A stretch of 64,000 nucleotides of DNA from contig NZ_WWCN01000010.1 in NCBI RefSeq assembly GCF_009857445.1, positions 186,001-250,000 on the forward strand, written 5' to 3'. Each line of letters begins with the position of its first letter. Position 1 is the first letter of the stretch. A program made the translations under genes and the position numbers. The notes beneath the pieces are model-generated. The model did not search any database, was not told where the DNA came from, and saw only the letters and a list, made by a program, of their open reading frames with translations. This document shows, in pieces, positions 41,955-51,606 of the stretch. This DNA comes from Duganella flavida. GTDB taxonomy: Bacteria; Pseudomonadota; Gammaproteobacteria; Burkholderiales; Burkholderiaceae_D.

Positions 41955-43910
41955 ATGGTGAAGACAATTATCGCCGCCGCGCTGACCAGCGCCGCAGCAA
42001 TCATCGCCGTTGCGCCGCAGCCGGCCGTCGCCGCATCGCTTGCTGGCCCGGCCACCGCCGCGCTGCGCAGTCCCGATAAGCATATCGCAGTCACGGTGCG
42101 CGAAGATGGCGGCATGCTGACGTACGCCATCGCCCGCGACGGCAAGCCTGTCTTGCTGGCCTCCGGCCTTGGCCTGCAACTCGCCGGCGCGGGCCTGCAC
42201 GAGGACCTCACGCTGGTCGCCACCTCCACGCCGCAGATTGTGGAAGACCATTACCAAATGGCCGTCGGTAAAAAGCGCGACATCACCTACCGCGCAAACG
42301 AACAAACCTACTCGCTGCAAAACGCCAAACAGCAAAAAATCGATATCACCTTCCGCGTCTCGAACGACGGCGTCGCTTTCCGCTACGTCGTCGCCGAGCC
42401 ATCGCTGCCGCTGAAAAAACTGGTGCAGGAGCACACCACCTTCGCCCTGCCAAAAGGTTCCAAAGCCTGGCTGCAGCCTATGTCCGTCGCACAAACCGGC
42501 TGGAGCAACACCAATCCATCCTACGAAGAGCACTACCAGATGGATATCCCGGTCGGCACAAAAGCGCCGACCGAAGCCGGCTGGGTCTTTCCGGCGCTAT
42601 TCAAAGCAGGCAGCAACTGGCTCGCCATCTCCGAAGCCAATATGGACGGCAGCTGGCAAGCCTCACGCCTGGCCGCCGACTCCACTGGCGGCAAATACAG
42701 CATCGGCAACCCCATGTCCGCCGAAGTCACCACCAACGGCGGCTTGATGGCAGAAGTGGAGGGCACACTGACTTCGCCGTGGCGCCTGATCGCACTGGGC
42801 TCGCTGGCCACCGTCACCAACTCCACGCTCGGCACCGACCTTGCCGCGCCGGCAGTCGCCTTCGATGCAGCACGGGTCAAACCCGGCCACGCCTCCTGGA
42901 GCTGGGCCATCCTGAAAGACGACTCCATCGTCTACGACGTTCAGAAAAAGTTCATCGACTACGCCGCCGACATGCACTGGGATTACACCCTGATCGACGT
43001 GAACTGGGACCGCAATATCGGCTACGACAAAATCAAGGAACTGGCCGACTACGCCGCCACCAAGAACGTCGGCCTTATCCTCTGGTACAACTCCTCCGGC
43101 GCATGGAACAAAACTGAGTACTCGCCCAAAAGCCAGCTGCTGACGCACGAACAGCGCGTGAAAGAGTTCAAACGCGTACGCGACATGGGCATCAAAGGCT
43201 TGAAGATCGACTTCTTCGCCGGTGATGGCCAGTCCGTCATCGCCTATTACAACGACATCCTGCGTGATGCTGCGGATGCTGGTCTGCTGGTCAACTTCCA
43301 CGGCTCCACGCTGCCACGCGGCTGGTCGCGCACCTGGCCCAACTTGATGACGATGGAAGCCATCCGTGGCTTTGAGTTCACCACCTTCGAACAAAAAGAC
43401 CAGGACCTGATGCCGAGCCACGCCGCCATGCTGCCGTTCACGCGCAACCTGTTCGACCCGATGGACTTCACGCCGATGGTGTTTGGCGACATCCCCAACA
43501 TCAAACGTTCGAGCACTAACGGCTTTGAACTGGCCACCTCCGTGTTGTACCTGTCCGGCATTCAGCACTTCGCGGACACGCCGGAAGGCATGGCCACTGC
43601 GCCAGACTATGTCAAACACTTCCTGCAAAACCTGCGGATCAGCTGGGACGACAGCCGCCTGATAGACGGCTATCCCGGCCAATACGCCGTGATCGCGCGC
43701 CGCGCCGGCGACACCTGGTACATCGCCGGCATCAACGGCACCGGCAAAGAAAAAACGCTGACGCTGGACCTGTCCTTCGTCGGCAAAAAGCAGGGCGTCA
43801 TCTTCACCGACGGCGACCAGCCCCGCAGCTTCAGTCAGCGCAGCATCGCTGCTGGTAAAAAAATAGCAGTAAGCGTCAAGCCGCACGGCGGCTTCGTCAT
43901 CCAACTATAA
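41955..43910 (+). CDS. GH97 glycoside hydrolase, exported
   Basis: The 651-aa protein starts at ATG 41955 with a signal peptide (ending PQPAVAAS). It has the GH97 three-part layout: N-terminal beta-sandwich, (beta/alpha)8 barrel (HASWSWAILKDDSIVYD onwards), and C-terminal beta domain. The barrel carries the candidate nucleophile Asp in LKIDFFAGDG and the acid/base Glu in MEAIRGFE, which is the pattern of the retaining GH97 branch. Known activities there are alpha-galactosidase and the stereochemically equivalent beta-L-arabinopyranosidase. In an arabinan locus the latter is attractive, but this is inference. Confidence 0.9.
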   Translation: MVKTIIAAALTSAAAIIAVAPQPAVAASLAGPATAALRSPDKHIAVTVREDGGMLTYAIARDGKPVLLASGLGLQLAGAGLHEDLTLVATSTPQIVEDHYQMAVGKKRDITYRANEQTYSLQNAKQQKIDITFRVSNDGVAFRYVVAEPSLPLKKLVQEHTTFALPKGSKAWLQPMSVAQTGWSNTNPSYEEHYQMDIPVGTKAPTEAGWVFPALFKAGSNWLAISEANMDGSWQASRLAADSTGGKYSIGNPMSAEVTTNGGLMAEVEGTLTSPWRLIALGSLATVTNSTLGTDLAAPAVAFDAARVKPGHASWSWAILKDDSIVYDVQKKFIDYAADMHWDYTLIDVNWDRNIGYDKIKELADYAATKNVGLILWYNSSGAWNKTEYSPKSQLLTHEQRVKEFKRVRDMGIKGLKIDFFAGDGQSVIAYYNDILRDAADAGLLVNFHGSTLPRGWSRTWPNLMTMEAIRGFEFTTFEQKDQDLMPSHAAMLPFTRNLFDPMDFTPMVFGDIPNIKRSSTNGFELATSVLYLSGIQHFADTPEGMATAPDYVKHFLQNLRISWDDSRLIDGYPGQYAVIARRAGDTWYIAGINGTGKEKTLTLDLSFVGKKQGVIFTDGDQPRSFSQRSIAAGKKIAVSVKPHGGFVIQL

Positions 43911-43928
43911 AATCAAGGAGACTGAAAC

Positions 43929-45479
43929 ATGAATCAAATTAAGCGCGGCGTACTCGCCATGTGCATGCTGGCCTCGGGCGGCGTGTTCGCGGCCGATGCT
44001 GTCAACCTCACCATCGACACCACCAAACCGGGCGCCGTGATCAACAAGGACGTTTACGGCCAGTTCGCCGAACACCTTGGCACCGGCATCTACGAAGGCA
44101 TCTGGGTTGGTCCGAAATCGAAAACGCCCAACACCAAAGGCTGGCGTAACGACGTAGTCGGCGCGCTGAAAGACATCAAGGTGCCGCTGGTACGCTGGCC
44201 GGGTGGCTGCTTCGCCGACGAATACCATTGGCGTGACGGCGTCGGCCCGCGCGAGAAGCGTCCGGTCAAGGTCAACACCAACTGGGGCGGCGTGGATGAG
44301 TCCAACGCCGTCGGTACGCACGAATTCTTCGATCTGGTCGATCTGCTGGGCGCGGACGCTTACGTCAACGGTAACCTCGGCACCGGCAGCGCGCAAGAGA
44401 TGTCGGAGTGGGTCGAGTACATGACCTCCGATAGCAAGTCCACGCTGGCTAACCTGCGCCGCAAGAATGGCCACGACAAGCCGTTCAAGGTGGCTTACTT
44501 CGCGGTGGGTAATGAGGCGTGGGGCTGCGGCGGCAATATGAGCCCGCAGTATTACTCGGATCTGTACAAGCAAGTCGAGACCTTCCTGCGCGCGCCGAAG
44601 CAGTATCGGCCGAAGATCATTGCAAGCGGTGGCAATGACAATGATGTGGCGTGGTCTGAAGTGCTGAGCAAGGAGCTGAAACGCCAGACCGATGGCATCA
44701 GCTTCCACTACTACACCATCCCTACCGGAAAATGGGAAGTGAAGGGCGCATCCACCAGCTTCCAGGAAAACGAGTGGATTTCCACTTTGTCCAACACGCT
44801 GCGTATGGAAAGCCATATCCAGAAAAACAGCGCCGCGATGGACAAGAACGATCCAGAGAAAAAACTTGGCCTGTTCGTGGACGAGTGGGGTACCTGGTAT
44901 GACGTGGAGAAGGGCACCAATCCGGGCTTCCTGTTCCAGCAAAATACCTTGCGCGATGCGGTGGTTGCGGCGCTTAACTTCAACATCTTCCATGCCCATG
45001 CGGACCGCGTGCGCATGACAAATATCGCGCAGATGGTCAACGTGCTGCAGGCAATGATCCTGACCGACAAGGACAAGATGATCCTGACGCCGACTTACTA
45101 TGCGTACCAGATGTACGTGCCATTCCAGAACGCGACCTCGCTGCCTGTCACGCTGCAAAACAATCCTGACTACAGTGTTGGCAATGTAAAGGTGCCTGAG
45201 ATCAGCGCATCGGCCGCACGCGGTACGGACGGCAAGCTGTATCTGGCGCTGGTGAACACGAACCCGAACCAGCCTGCCGATGTGGCTCTGAATATTCCGG
45301 GCCAGAGCGTGAAGGCAGTGAAAGGCCGTGTGTTGACCGCCGCCGCGATGGATGCGCATAACACCTTCGCCGTGCCGCAAGCGATCAAGCCTGCCGCGTT
45401 CAGCGCAGCTGCCGGCGCCGATGGAAAACTGACGGTCAAAGTGCCTGCCAAAGCCGTGATCGTGGTGGCAGTGGAGTAA
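43929..45479 (+). CDS. GH51 alpha-L-arabinofuranosidase, exported
   Basis: The 516-aa protein has a signal peptide (ending GGVFAAD) and the GH51 barrel. The substrate-binding motif is VRWPGGCFADEYHWRDGVG. The acid/base is Glu196 in VGNEAWGCG, and the nucleophile is Glu319 in FVDEWGTWYD. A C-terminal jelly-roll domain follows. GH51 enzymes remove terminal alpha-1,2, 1,3 or 1,5-linked L-arabinofuranose. Many GH51 members are cytoplasmic; the signal peptide places this one in the periplasm, next to exported endo-arabinanases. AAGGAG lies upstream of the ATG. Confidence 0.94.
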   Translation: MNQIKRGVLAMCMLASGGVFAADAVNLTIDTTKPGAVINKDVYGQFAEHLGTGIYEGIWVGPKSKTPNTKGWRNDVVGALKDIKVPLVRWPGGCFADEYHWRDGVGPREKRPVKVNTNWGGVDESNAVGTHEFFDLVDLLGADAYVNGNLGTGSAQEMSEWVEYMTSDSKSTLANLRRKNGHDKPFKVAYFAVGNEAWGCGGNMSPQYYSDLYKQVETFLRAPKQYRPKIIASGGNDNDVAWSEVLSKELKRQTDGISFHYYTIPTGKWEVKGASTSFQENEWISTLSNTLRMESHIQKNSAAMDKNDPEKKLGLFVDEWGTWYDVEKGTNPGFLFQQNTLRDAVVAALNFNIFHAHADRVRMTNIAQMVNVLQAMILTDKDKMILTPTYYAYQMYVPFQNATSLPVTLQNNPDYSVGNVKVPEISASAARGTDGKLYLALVNTNPNQPADVALNIPGQSVKAVKGRVLTAAAMDAHNTFAVPQAIKPAAFSAAAGADGKLTVKVPAKAVIVVAVE

Positions 45480-45483
45480 GCAC

Positions 45484-47040
45484 ATGGACGACATCAACAT
45501 CACGCGCCGCAGGGTTATTTCGGCTGGCGGCGTTGCGCTAGTGCTGGCTGGTTGCGGTGGCGGTGGCGGCGGAACCACGCCGACGCCTACGCCGACGCCC
45601 ACCCCGGCGCCGACACCAACTCCGACGCCTACGCCTACGCCGACTCCAACGCCGGCGCCGACCAGCATCACGTTCACGGAGGCCTCGGTACACGATCCAT
45701 CCGTCATCAAGGTGGACGGCACGTTCTACGTGTTTGGTTCGCATCTCGCCGCCGCTAAAACGACGGACCTGATGAACTGGACCAAGATCGCCGACGGCGT
45801 CAACGCCACCAACCCGCTGTTCAACAACGTGGTGACAGCGTTGGCCGACACCTTCGCCTGGGCGCAGGTGACGGATCTGTGGGCGCCGGACGTGGTCAAA
45901 CTCGCGGATGGGAAGTTCTATCACTACTACTGCGCCTGCAAAGGTGACTCTCCACGTTCGGCGCTGGGCCTTGCAGTGGCGGACAAGGTGGAAGGCCCAT
46001 ACGTCAACAAGCAAATCCTGCTTAAGTCAGGCAACTGGGGTGGGCCGGGCGAGGACGGCGTTACCATCTACGACGCACTGACCATGCCGAATGTGGTGGA
46101 CCCGAATACCTTCTTTGACCAGCAGGGCAAGCTGTGGATGATCTACGGCTCCTACTCGGGCGGCATCTTCATCCTGGAAATGGACGCCACTACCGGACTG
46201 CAAAAGCCGGGGCAAGGCTACGGCAAGCACCTGATGGGCGGGAATCACAGCCGCATCGAAGGCGCGTATGTGATCTATAGCCCGCAGACCAAGTACTACT
46301 ACCTGTTCACGTCTTTTGGCGGGTTGGATGCGAACGGTGCGTACAACATGCGTGTTGCACGCTCGTTGAATCCAGACGGTCCGTATCTGGACGCGAAGGG
46401 CAACGACATGGCGAACGTGAAGGCGAATCCTGCATTGCCGCTATTTGACGATGCGTCGATCGCGCCATACGGCCAGAAGATCATGGGTAATTACCAGTTC
46501 GCGCTGGCGAGCGGCGAAACGGGGACGCCGCTGGGCTACGTCTCGCCGGGCCACAACTCGGCGTACTACGAGCCATCCACCGGCCAGTACTTCCTGATCT
46601 TCCACACGCGTTTCCCTGGCACGGGTGAACTGCACCAACTCCGCGTGCATGAGATGTTCATCAATGCCGATGGCTGGCTGGTGGTCGCGCCATTCCGCTA
46701 CGCGCCGCTCAGCAAGAACGCAACCACTCTGTCGGCTGACGTGACGGCGGCCGATGCGGCGGGTACGTACAAGATGATCAACCACGGCAAGGACATTACA
46801 ACCACCATCAAAGCCTCGCAGGAGGTTGTGCTGGCGGCGAATGGCACGGTATCCGGTTCGGCCAGCGGCACGTGGACGCATAACGGCAGCAACAAGATCA
46901 CCATTTCGCTCGGCGCGACCGGGACTTTCACAGGCGTGCTGTCGCGCCAGTGGAATACCAACGCCAGCGCGTTTGTGGTGACATGGACGGCGCAATCCGT
47001 GGACGGCGTGTCCATCTGGGGCGCCCGGACCGGCAATTAA
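45484..47040 (+). CDS. GH43 endo-arabinanase, Tat-type lipoprotein with PT linker
   Basis: The 518-aa protein begins with a twin-arginine-like lipoprotein signal (TRRRVISAGGVALVLAGC, Cys at residue 26), a run of Gly, then a Thr-Pro/Ala-Pro linker of about 30 residues. The GH43 domain follows, with base Asp in VHDPSVIK, modulator Asp in VVDPNTFF and acid Glu in SRIEGAYVIY. A C-terminal beta domain (about 420-518) with the lipocalin-like extension of extracellular arabinanases closes it. It probably cuts alpha-1,5-arabinan at the cell surface or in the periplasm. The gene starts 5 nt after the GH51 stop. Confidence 0.9.
   Translation: MDDINITRRRVISAGGVALVLAGCGGGGGGTTPTPTPTPTPAPTPTPTPTPTPTPTPAPTSITFTEASVHDPSVIKVDGTFYVFGSHLAAAKTTDLMNWTKIADGVNATNPLFNNVVTALADTFAWAQVTDLWAPDVVKLADGKFYHYYCACKGDSPRSALGLAVADKVEGPYVNKQILLKSGNWGGPGEDGVTIYDALTMPNVVDPNTFFDQQGKLWMIYGSYSGGIFILEMDATTGLQKPGQGYGKHLMGGNHSRIEGAYVIYSPQTKYYYLFTSFGGLDANGAYNMRVARSLNPDGPYLDAKGNDMANVKANPALPLFDDASIAPYGQKIMGNYQFALASGETGTPLGYVSPGHNSAYYEPSTGQYFLIFHTRFPGTGELHQLRVHEMFINADGWLVVAPFRYAPLSKNATTLSADVTAADAAGTYKMINHGKDITTTIKASQEVVLAANGTVSGSASGTWTHNGSNKITISLGATGTFTGVLSRQWNTNASAFVVTWTAQSVDGVSIWGARTGN
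45574..45663 (+). repeat. Thr-Pro/Ala-Pro coding repeat
   Basis: About 90 nt of six-base repeats (ACNCCN units) encode the flexible linker between the lipid anchor and the catalytic domain of the GH43 lipoprotein. The codons vary (ACG, ACC, ACA, ACT), so this is an old protein linker rather than recent slippage. Confidence 0.85.
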
Positions 47041-47052
47041 ACGAGGTACGCA

Positions 47053-48066
47053 ATGAAGCATGTTTTATTGATGGTGGCGTTGTCGCTGGCGGCGCTTGGC
47101 TGCACTGCCAAGGAAGTCAGCGTGCACGATCCGGTGATGGCCAAGCAGGGCGACACTTACTACGTGTTCAGCACAGGACCGGGGATTACCTTCTACAGTT
47201 CGAAGGATATGAAGAACTGGCAGCTGGAAGGCCGCGTCTTCAAGGACCAGCCGGTATGGGCGAAGAAGGCTGCACCGTCCTTCGACGGGCATATATGGGC
47301 GCCGGATATCCAGTTCCATAACGGACAATACTATTTATATTATTCCGTTTCGGGATTTGGCAAGAATACGTCTGGTATCGGCGTCACTGTCAATAAAACG
47401 CTGGATCCGCGCTCACCTGATTACCGCTGGGAAGACAAGGGCATGGTGCTGCAGTCGGTGCCGTTGCGCGATGACTGGAACGCCATTGATCCGAATGTGA
47501 TTGAGGATGGCAAGGGCAATGCGTGGTTAGCTTTCGGCTCGTTCTGGAGCGGGCTGAAAATGGCCAAGCTGAATGCCGATTGGACCGCGCTGGCCGAGCC
47601 GCAGGAGTGGCGTGCCATTGCCAGCCGTTCGCGCAGCAAGTCGGTGGCCGATGCCTCGGCCGGACCGGACGAGATTGAGGCGCCTTTCATCTTCAAGAGG
47701 GGCGAGTACTACTATCTGTTTGCGTCGTTCGGACTTTGCTGCCGCAAGGGCGATAGCACTTACAACGTAGTGGTCGGGCGTTCGAAGGAGGCGACAGGAC
47801 CGTATGTCGACAAAAACGGCGTCGACATGCTGAAAGGCGGCGGCTCGCTACTGATCGCCGGTGACAAGGACTGGAAAGGCCTGGGCCACAACAGCGCCTA
47901 CACGATGGACGGCAAGGACTATCTCGTCCTTCACGCCTACGAGACCGCCGACAACTACCTGCAAAAGTTGAAGATCATGGAAATGACATTCGACGCCGCC
48001 GGCTGGCCGTCGGTCGATCAGGCGGACCTGAATAAATACCGCAGTGTTCAGCTGCCAGCGAAATGA
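47053..48066 (+). CDS. GH43 endo-arabinanase, lipoprotein
   Basis: The 337-aa protein has a lipoprotein signal (LLMVALSLAALGC, lipobox LGC at residues 15-17). The GH43 triad is present: base Asp26 in VHDPVMA, modulator Asp in AIDPNVIED, and acid Glu in EIEAPFIFK. It also has the arabinanase signature HIWAPDIQFHNGQYYLYYS, split over blade 2. It matches arabinan endo-1,5-alpha-L-arabinosidases. It lacks the C-terminal extension of the preceding GH43 protein, so the two probably differ in chain-length preference. GAGG precedes the ATG. Confidence 0.92.
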   Translation: MKHVLLMVALSLAALGCTAKEVSVHDPVMAKQGDTYYVFSTGPGITFYSSKDMKNWQLEGRVFKDQPVWAKKAAPSFDGHIWAPDIQFHNGQYYLYYSVSGFGKNTSGIGVTVNKTLDPRSPDYRWEDKGMVLQSVPLRDDWNAIDPNVIEDGKGNAWLAFGSFWSGLKMAKLNADWTALAEPQEWRAIASRSRSKSVADASAGPDEIEAPFIFKRGEYYYLFASFGLCCRKGDSTYNVVVGRSKEATGPYVDKNGVDMLKGGGSLLIAGDKDWKGLGHNSAYTMDGKDYLVLHAYETADNYLQKLKIMEMTFDAAGWPSVDQADLNKYRSVQLPAK

Positions 48067-50537
48067 CGACAACCCGGCCATCCCGCCGCCGCGCGCTGAA
48101 GCTGGCCGCTGGCGCGGCAGCCACCGTCGCGTCGCACCGTGCGTTCTCCGTTACCGCGGTGGATGCGGGCGATCCATCGTCCGCCGCGAGCGCGGATGCG
48201 TCCACCGGTGCCGCTACGCCCGGCGCCTCGTCGGCTGCTACGGGCGGCACTCTGTCGCTGTTTCCGCTGAACGCCGTGCGCCTCGGGCCGAGTCCTTTCC
48301 TGGAGGCGCAACAGACCGACCTGCGCTACATCCTGGCGCTGGACGCGGACCGCCTTCTGGCGCCATTCCTGCGCGAGGCCGGCCTGCCGCTCAAGCAACC
48401 GAGCTACGGCAACTGGGAATCCACCGGCCTTGATGGCCACATGGGCGGCCACTATCTGTCCGCGCTGGCGCTCATGTACGCCGCCACCGGCAACCAGCAA
48501 GTCCTCGATCGCCTGAATTACGTCATTGCAGAACTGAAGCGCTGCCAGCAAGCCAACGGCAACGGCTACATCGGCGGCATTCCCGGCGGCGCGGCCGCGT
48601 GGCGCGACATCGCACTAGGTCAGCTCCACGCCGACAACTTCTCCGTGAACGGCAAATGGGTCCCGTGGTACAACCTCCACAAAACCTACGCCGGCCTACG
48701 CGACGCCTACACTTACGCAGGCAACCAGGACGCCCGCACCATGCTGATCGCCTTGTGCGACTGGACGCTGGAACTCACGTCACACCTCACTGAAGACCAA
48801 ATGCAGTCCATGCTCCGCAGCGAACATGGCGGTATGAACGAAGTACTGGCCGACGTCGCCCAAATGACGGGCCAGCAGAAATACATGGACCTGGCCATCC
48901 GCTTTTCGCACCAGGCTATCCTTCGTCCGCTGGAAGCAAGCCAGGACCAGCTCACCGGCCTGCACGCCAACACGCAAATCCCGAAAGTCATCGGTTTCAA
49001 GCGCATCGGCGACATCACGCAGCGCAAGGACTGGCAAAAGGCCGCTGCATTCTTTTGGCAGACAGTCCACGACCACCGCACCGTCGCCATCGGCGGTAAT
49101 AGCGTCAAAGAGCACTTCCACGACGACAAAGACTACAGCTCCATGATCGAGGAAGTGGAAGGGCCGGAAACCTGCAACACCTACAATATGCTCAAGCTCA
49201 CCGAACTGCTGTTCCTCGGTGACGCCAAAGCCAGCTACGCCGACTACTACGAGCGCGCGCTGTACAACCACATACTGTCCTCGCAACGCCCGGACAGCGG
49301 CGGCTTCGTCTACTTCACGCCGATGCGGCCGAACCACTACCGCGTGTATTCGCAGCCGCAGAAGGCGATGTGGTGCTGCGTCGGCTCAGGCATCGAGAGC
49401 CACGCCAAGTATGGTGAATTCATTTACGCGCATCGTGGCGACAGCTTGTACGTTAACCTCTTCATCCCGTCCACGCTGGATTGGCGCGAGCAGGGCGTGC
49501 AAATCCGCCAGTCCAACCGCTTTCCGGATGAAGACCGCAGCACCATCGCCATCAAGGGCAACAAGACCTTCACCCTGAAGATACGCTACCCGGAGTGGGT
49601 AGCGCAGGGCGCATTGCGCATCACGGTCAACGGCAAACCGGTGACCGCCGCCGTCGGCGCGGACCGTTACATCAACATCCGCCGCGCATGGCGCGATGGC
49701 GACAAAGTCGAACTCCATCTGCCGATGACCACACGTATCGAGCAGATGCCCGACAAATCCGACTACTACGCCGTGCTGCATGGCCCTGTGGTGCTGGCCG
49801 CGAAAACCAATCCATTCCCCGGCGAGCAGCTCAACTACCTCGCCGACGACAGCCGCATGGGCCACATCGCCAGCGGCCCGGTATGCCCGCTGGAACAGGC
49901 GCCGGTGCTGGTCAGCGGCAGCGCTGCCTTCGCCAACCGCTTTCGCCCAGTGCCCGGACGTCCGCTAACCTTTACCGCGCCGGGACTGGTGCAGAGCGCA
50001 GTCGCTGGGCCGACCACTTTGGTGCCGTTTTTCCGCGTGCACGATGCGCGCTACGTGGTCTACTGGCCTTACGCCACGCCCGCCGGACTGGCCGAGCGCC
50101 GCGCCAAGGCCGCCGCCGACGAAAAAGAACGCCTTGCATTGGATGCCCAAACCATCGACCAGGTGGCGCCGGGTGAGCAGCAACCGGAGTCCGACCACTT
50201 CTTCAAGGCCGAAGGCGCGGATGCTGGCGTCAACAAGGGCAAGCACTGGCGGCATGCGACCGACTGGTTTAGCTACGACCTGACCGACAAAAAGTCCGAA
50301 GCCCGCACGCTGCGGCTGACATATTCAAAAGGCGATGCGGGCCGCCACTTCGATATCTTAATCAACGACCAGTTGCTGGCTGAAGTCCGCCTCGACGCCA
50401 ACGCGCCTCAGGAGCTCTACACCCGCGACTACGCCATCCCGCCGGGTGCCTCAAGGGACGGCAAGCTGGTAGTCAAGTTTGTGGCGCGCGAAAACTCGGC
50501 GGCAGGAGGCTTGTACGGCCTGCGCCTGTTGCGCTGA
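48063..50537 (+). CDS. GH127 beta-L-arabinofuranosidase, Tat-exported
   Basis: The 824-aa protein starts in an ATGA overlap with the preceding arabinanase. It has a twin-arginine signal (SRRRALKLAAGAAATVASH). The GH127 alpha/alpha barrel carries the zinc/active-site set seen in HypBA1: Glu369 and Cys371 in GPETCNTYN, and Cys438-Cys439 in MWCCVGSGIESHAKYG, where the second Cys is the nucleophile. C-terminal beta domains follow, with an unusual Lys/Glu-rich insertion near residues 680-715. It releases beta-linked L-arabinofuranose, a bond found in plant extensin glycans. Tat export fits a zinc-loaded enzyme. Confidence 0.92.
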   Translation: MTTTRPSRRRALKLAAGAAATVASHRAFSVTAVDAGDPSSAASADASTGAATPGASSAATGGTLSLFPLNAVRLGPSPFLEAQQTDLRYILALDADRLLAPFLREAGLPLKQPSYGNWESTGLDGHMGGHYLSALALMYAATGNQQVLDRLNYVIAELKRCQQANGNGYIGGIPGGAAAWRDIALGQLHADNFSVNGKWVPWYNLHKTYAGLRDAYTYAGNQDARTMLIALCDWTLELTSHLTEDQMQSMLRSEHGGMNEVLADVAQMTGQQKYMDLAIRFSHQAILRPLEASQDQLTGLHANTQIPKVIGFKRIGDITQRKDWQKAAAFFWQTVHDHRTVAIGGNSVKEHFHDDKDYSSMIEEVEGPETCNTYNMLKLTELLFLGDAKASYADYYERALYNHILSSQRPDSGGFVYFTPMRPNHYRVYSQPQKAMWCCVGSGIESHAKYGEFIYAHRGDSLYVNLFIPSTLDWREQGVQIRQSNRFPDEDRSTIAIKGNKTFTLKIRYPEWVAQGALRITVNGKPVTAAVGADRYINIRRAWRDGDKVELHLPMTTRIEQMPDKSDYYAVLHGPVVLAAKTNPFPGEQLNYLADDSRMGHIASGPVCPLEQAPVLVSGSAAFANRFRPVPGRPLTFTAPGLVQSAVAGPTTLVPFFRVHDARYVVYWPYATPAGLAERRAKAAADEKERLALDAQTIDQVAPGEQQPESDHFFKAEGADAGVNKGKHWRHATDWFSYDLTDKKSEARTLRLTYSKGDAGRHFDILINDQLLAEVRLDANAPQELYTRDYAIPPGASRDGKLVVKFVARENSAAGGLYGLRLLR

Positions 50538-50547
50538 CATATCAAAA

Positions 50548-50564
50548 ATGGTATTGATTACCAT
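50548..50564. promoter_or_regulatory. Operator-like dyad upstream of ABC importer
   Basis: ATGGTA-TTGAT-TACCAT at 50548-50564 is a perfect 6-bp dyad with a 5-nt centre, in the AT-rich 104-nt gap before the sugar-binding protein gene. The T-N11-A-like geometry suits the LysR/GbpR-type regulator encoded at the end of the same cluster. The link is inferred. Confidence 0.5.
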
Positions 50565-50641
50565 GAAAATATCATTGGATAGATATTTGTAATTCTCATA
50601 GTATTTATCTGAAAAATAAAAAAACTACAGGAGACTTAACC

Positions 50642-51601
50642 ATGATGAATCGTAGGACTGTATTGGCTACCGCGTTGGCCGCCGCCGTCACCTTGAGTGC
50701 CCCCGCGTTTGCCGCCAAGCCGCTGGTGATCGGTTTCTCGCAGGTCGGCGCCGAAAGCGAATGGCGTACCGCGAACACCGTATCGATCAAGGACGCCGCC
50801 AAGAAGGAAGGCGTCACCCTCAAATTCGCCGACGCCCAGCAAAAGCAGGAAAACCAGGTCAAGGCTATCCGCTCCTTCATCGCCCAGCGCGTGGACGTAA
50901 TCGCGTTCTCGCCGGTGGTGGAATCGGGCTGGGATACCGTGCTGCGCGAAGCCAAACGCGCCAATATCCCGGTGATCCTGACCGACCGCGCGGTGAATGT
51001 CAGCGACACTTCGCTGTTTGTGAGCTTCCTCGGTTCGGACTTCGTGGAAGAGGGCCGTCGTGCTGGCCGTTGGCTGGTCGAACGCCAGAAGAAAACGCCC
51101 GATGCCGTTTTGAATATCGTTGAACTGCAAGGCACCGTGGGTTCCGCGCCTGCGCTGGACCGCAAGAAGGGCTTCGAAGAAGTCATCGCCGGTAACGCCA
51201 AGCTGAAAGTGATCCGCTCCCAGACCGGTGACTTCACCCGCGCCAAGGGCAAGGAGGTGATGGAAGCGTTCCTGAAAGCGGAGGGCAAGAAGATCAACGT
51301 GCTGTATGCGCACAATGACGACATGGCCATCGGCGCGATCCAGGCGATCGAGGAAGCGGGCCTGAAACCGGGCAAGGACATCATCGTGATTTCGATCGAC
51401 GGCGTGAAGGGGGCGTTCGAAGCCATGATCGCCGGGAAGCTGAATGTAACGGTGGAGTGCAATCCGCTGCTCGGCCCTCAGCTGATGCAGATCGCCAAGG
51501 ATGTCGTGGCTGGGAAGCCTGTACCTAAGCGAGTTGTGACGCAAGAAGGCGTGTTCCCGGCCGAAGTCGCGGCCAAGGAATTCCCGAACCGTAAATACTG
51601 A
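50642..51601 (+). CDS. Periplasmic sugar-binding protein (YtfQ-like)
   Basis: The 319-aa protein has a signal peptide (cleaved after SAPAFA). It has the type I periplasmic-binding fold of the YtfQ/RbsB group: VIGFSQVGAESEWRTAN, RVDVIAFSPVVESGWD, VILTDRAVNV, and YAHNDDMAIGAIQAIEEAG. The Gly-Ala-Glu-Ser-Glu-Trp-Arg motif is typical of the galactofuranose-binding YtfQ branch, which binds furanose sugars. With arabinofuranosidases around it, L-arabinofuranose is the likely ligand. CAGGAG precedes the ATG, and a second ATG follows immediately. Confidence 0.9.
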   Translation: MMNRRTVLATALAAAVTLSAPAFAAKPLVIGFSQVGAESEWRTANTVSIKDAAKKEGVTLKFADAQQKQENQVKAIRSFIAQRVDVIAFSPVVESGWDTVLREAKRANIPVILTDRAVNVSDTSLFVSFLGSDFVEEGRRAGRWLVERQKKTPDAVLNIVELQGTVGSAPALDRKKGFEEVIAGNAKLKVIRSQTGDFTRAKGKEVMEAFLKAEGKKINVLYAHNDDMAIGAIQAIEEAGLKPGKDIIVISIDGVKGAFEAMIAGKLNVTVECNPLLGPQLMQIAKDVVAGKPVPKRVVTQEGVFPAEVAAKEFPNRKY

Positions 51602-51606
51602 TTGCG

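Noticed and set aside
45574..45663. Short regular repeats that might suggest a CRISPR or satellite
   Set aside because: The units are six bases, in frame, and encode a Thr-Pro linker; there are no spacers.
43905..45722. 605-codon minus-strand frame with a long Gly-Val repeat
   Set aside because: It is the complement of the GH51 gene and of the Thr-Pro linker repeat of the GH43 lipoprotein; the apparent repeat protein is an artefact.
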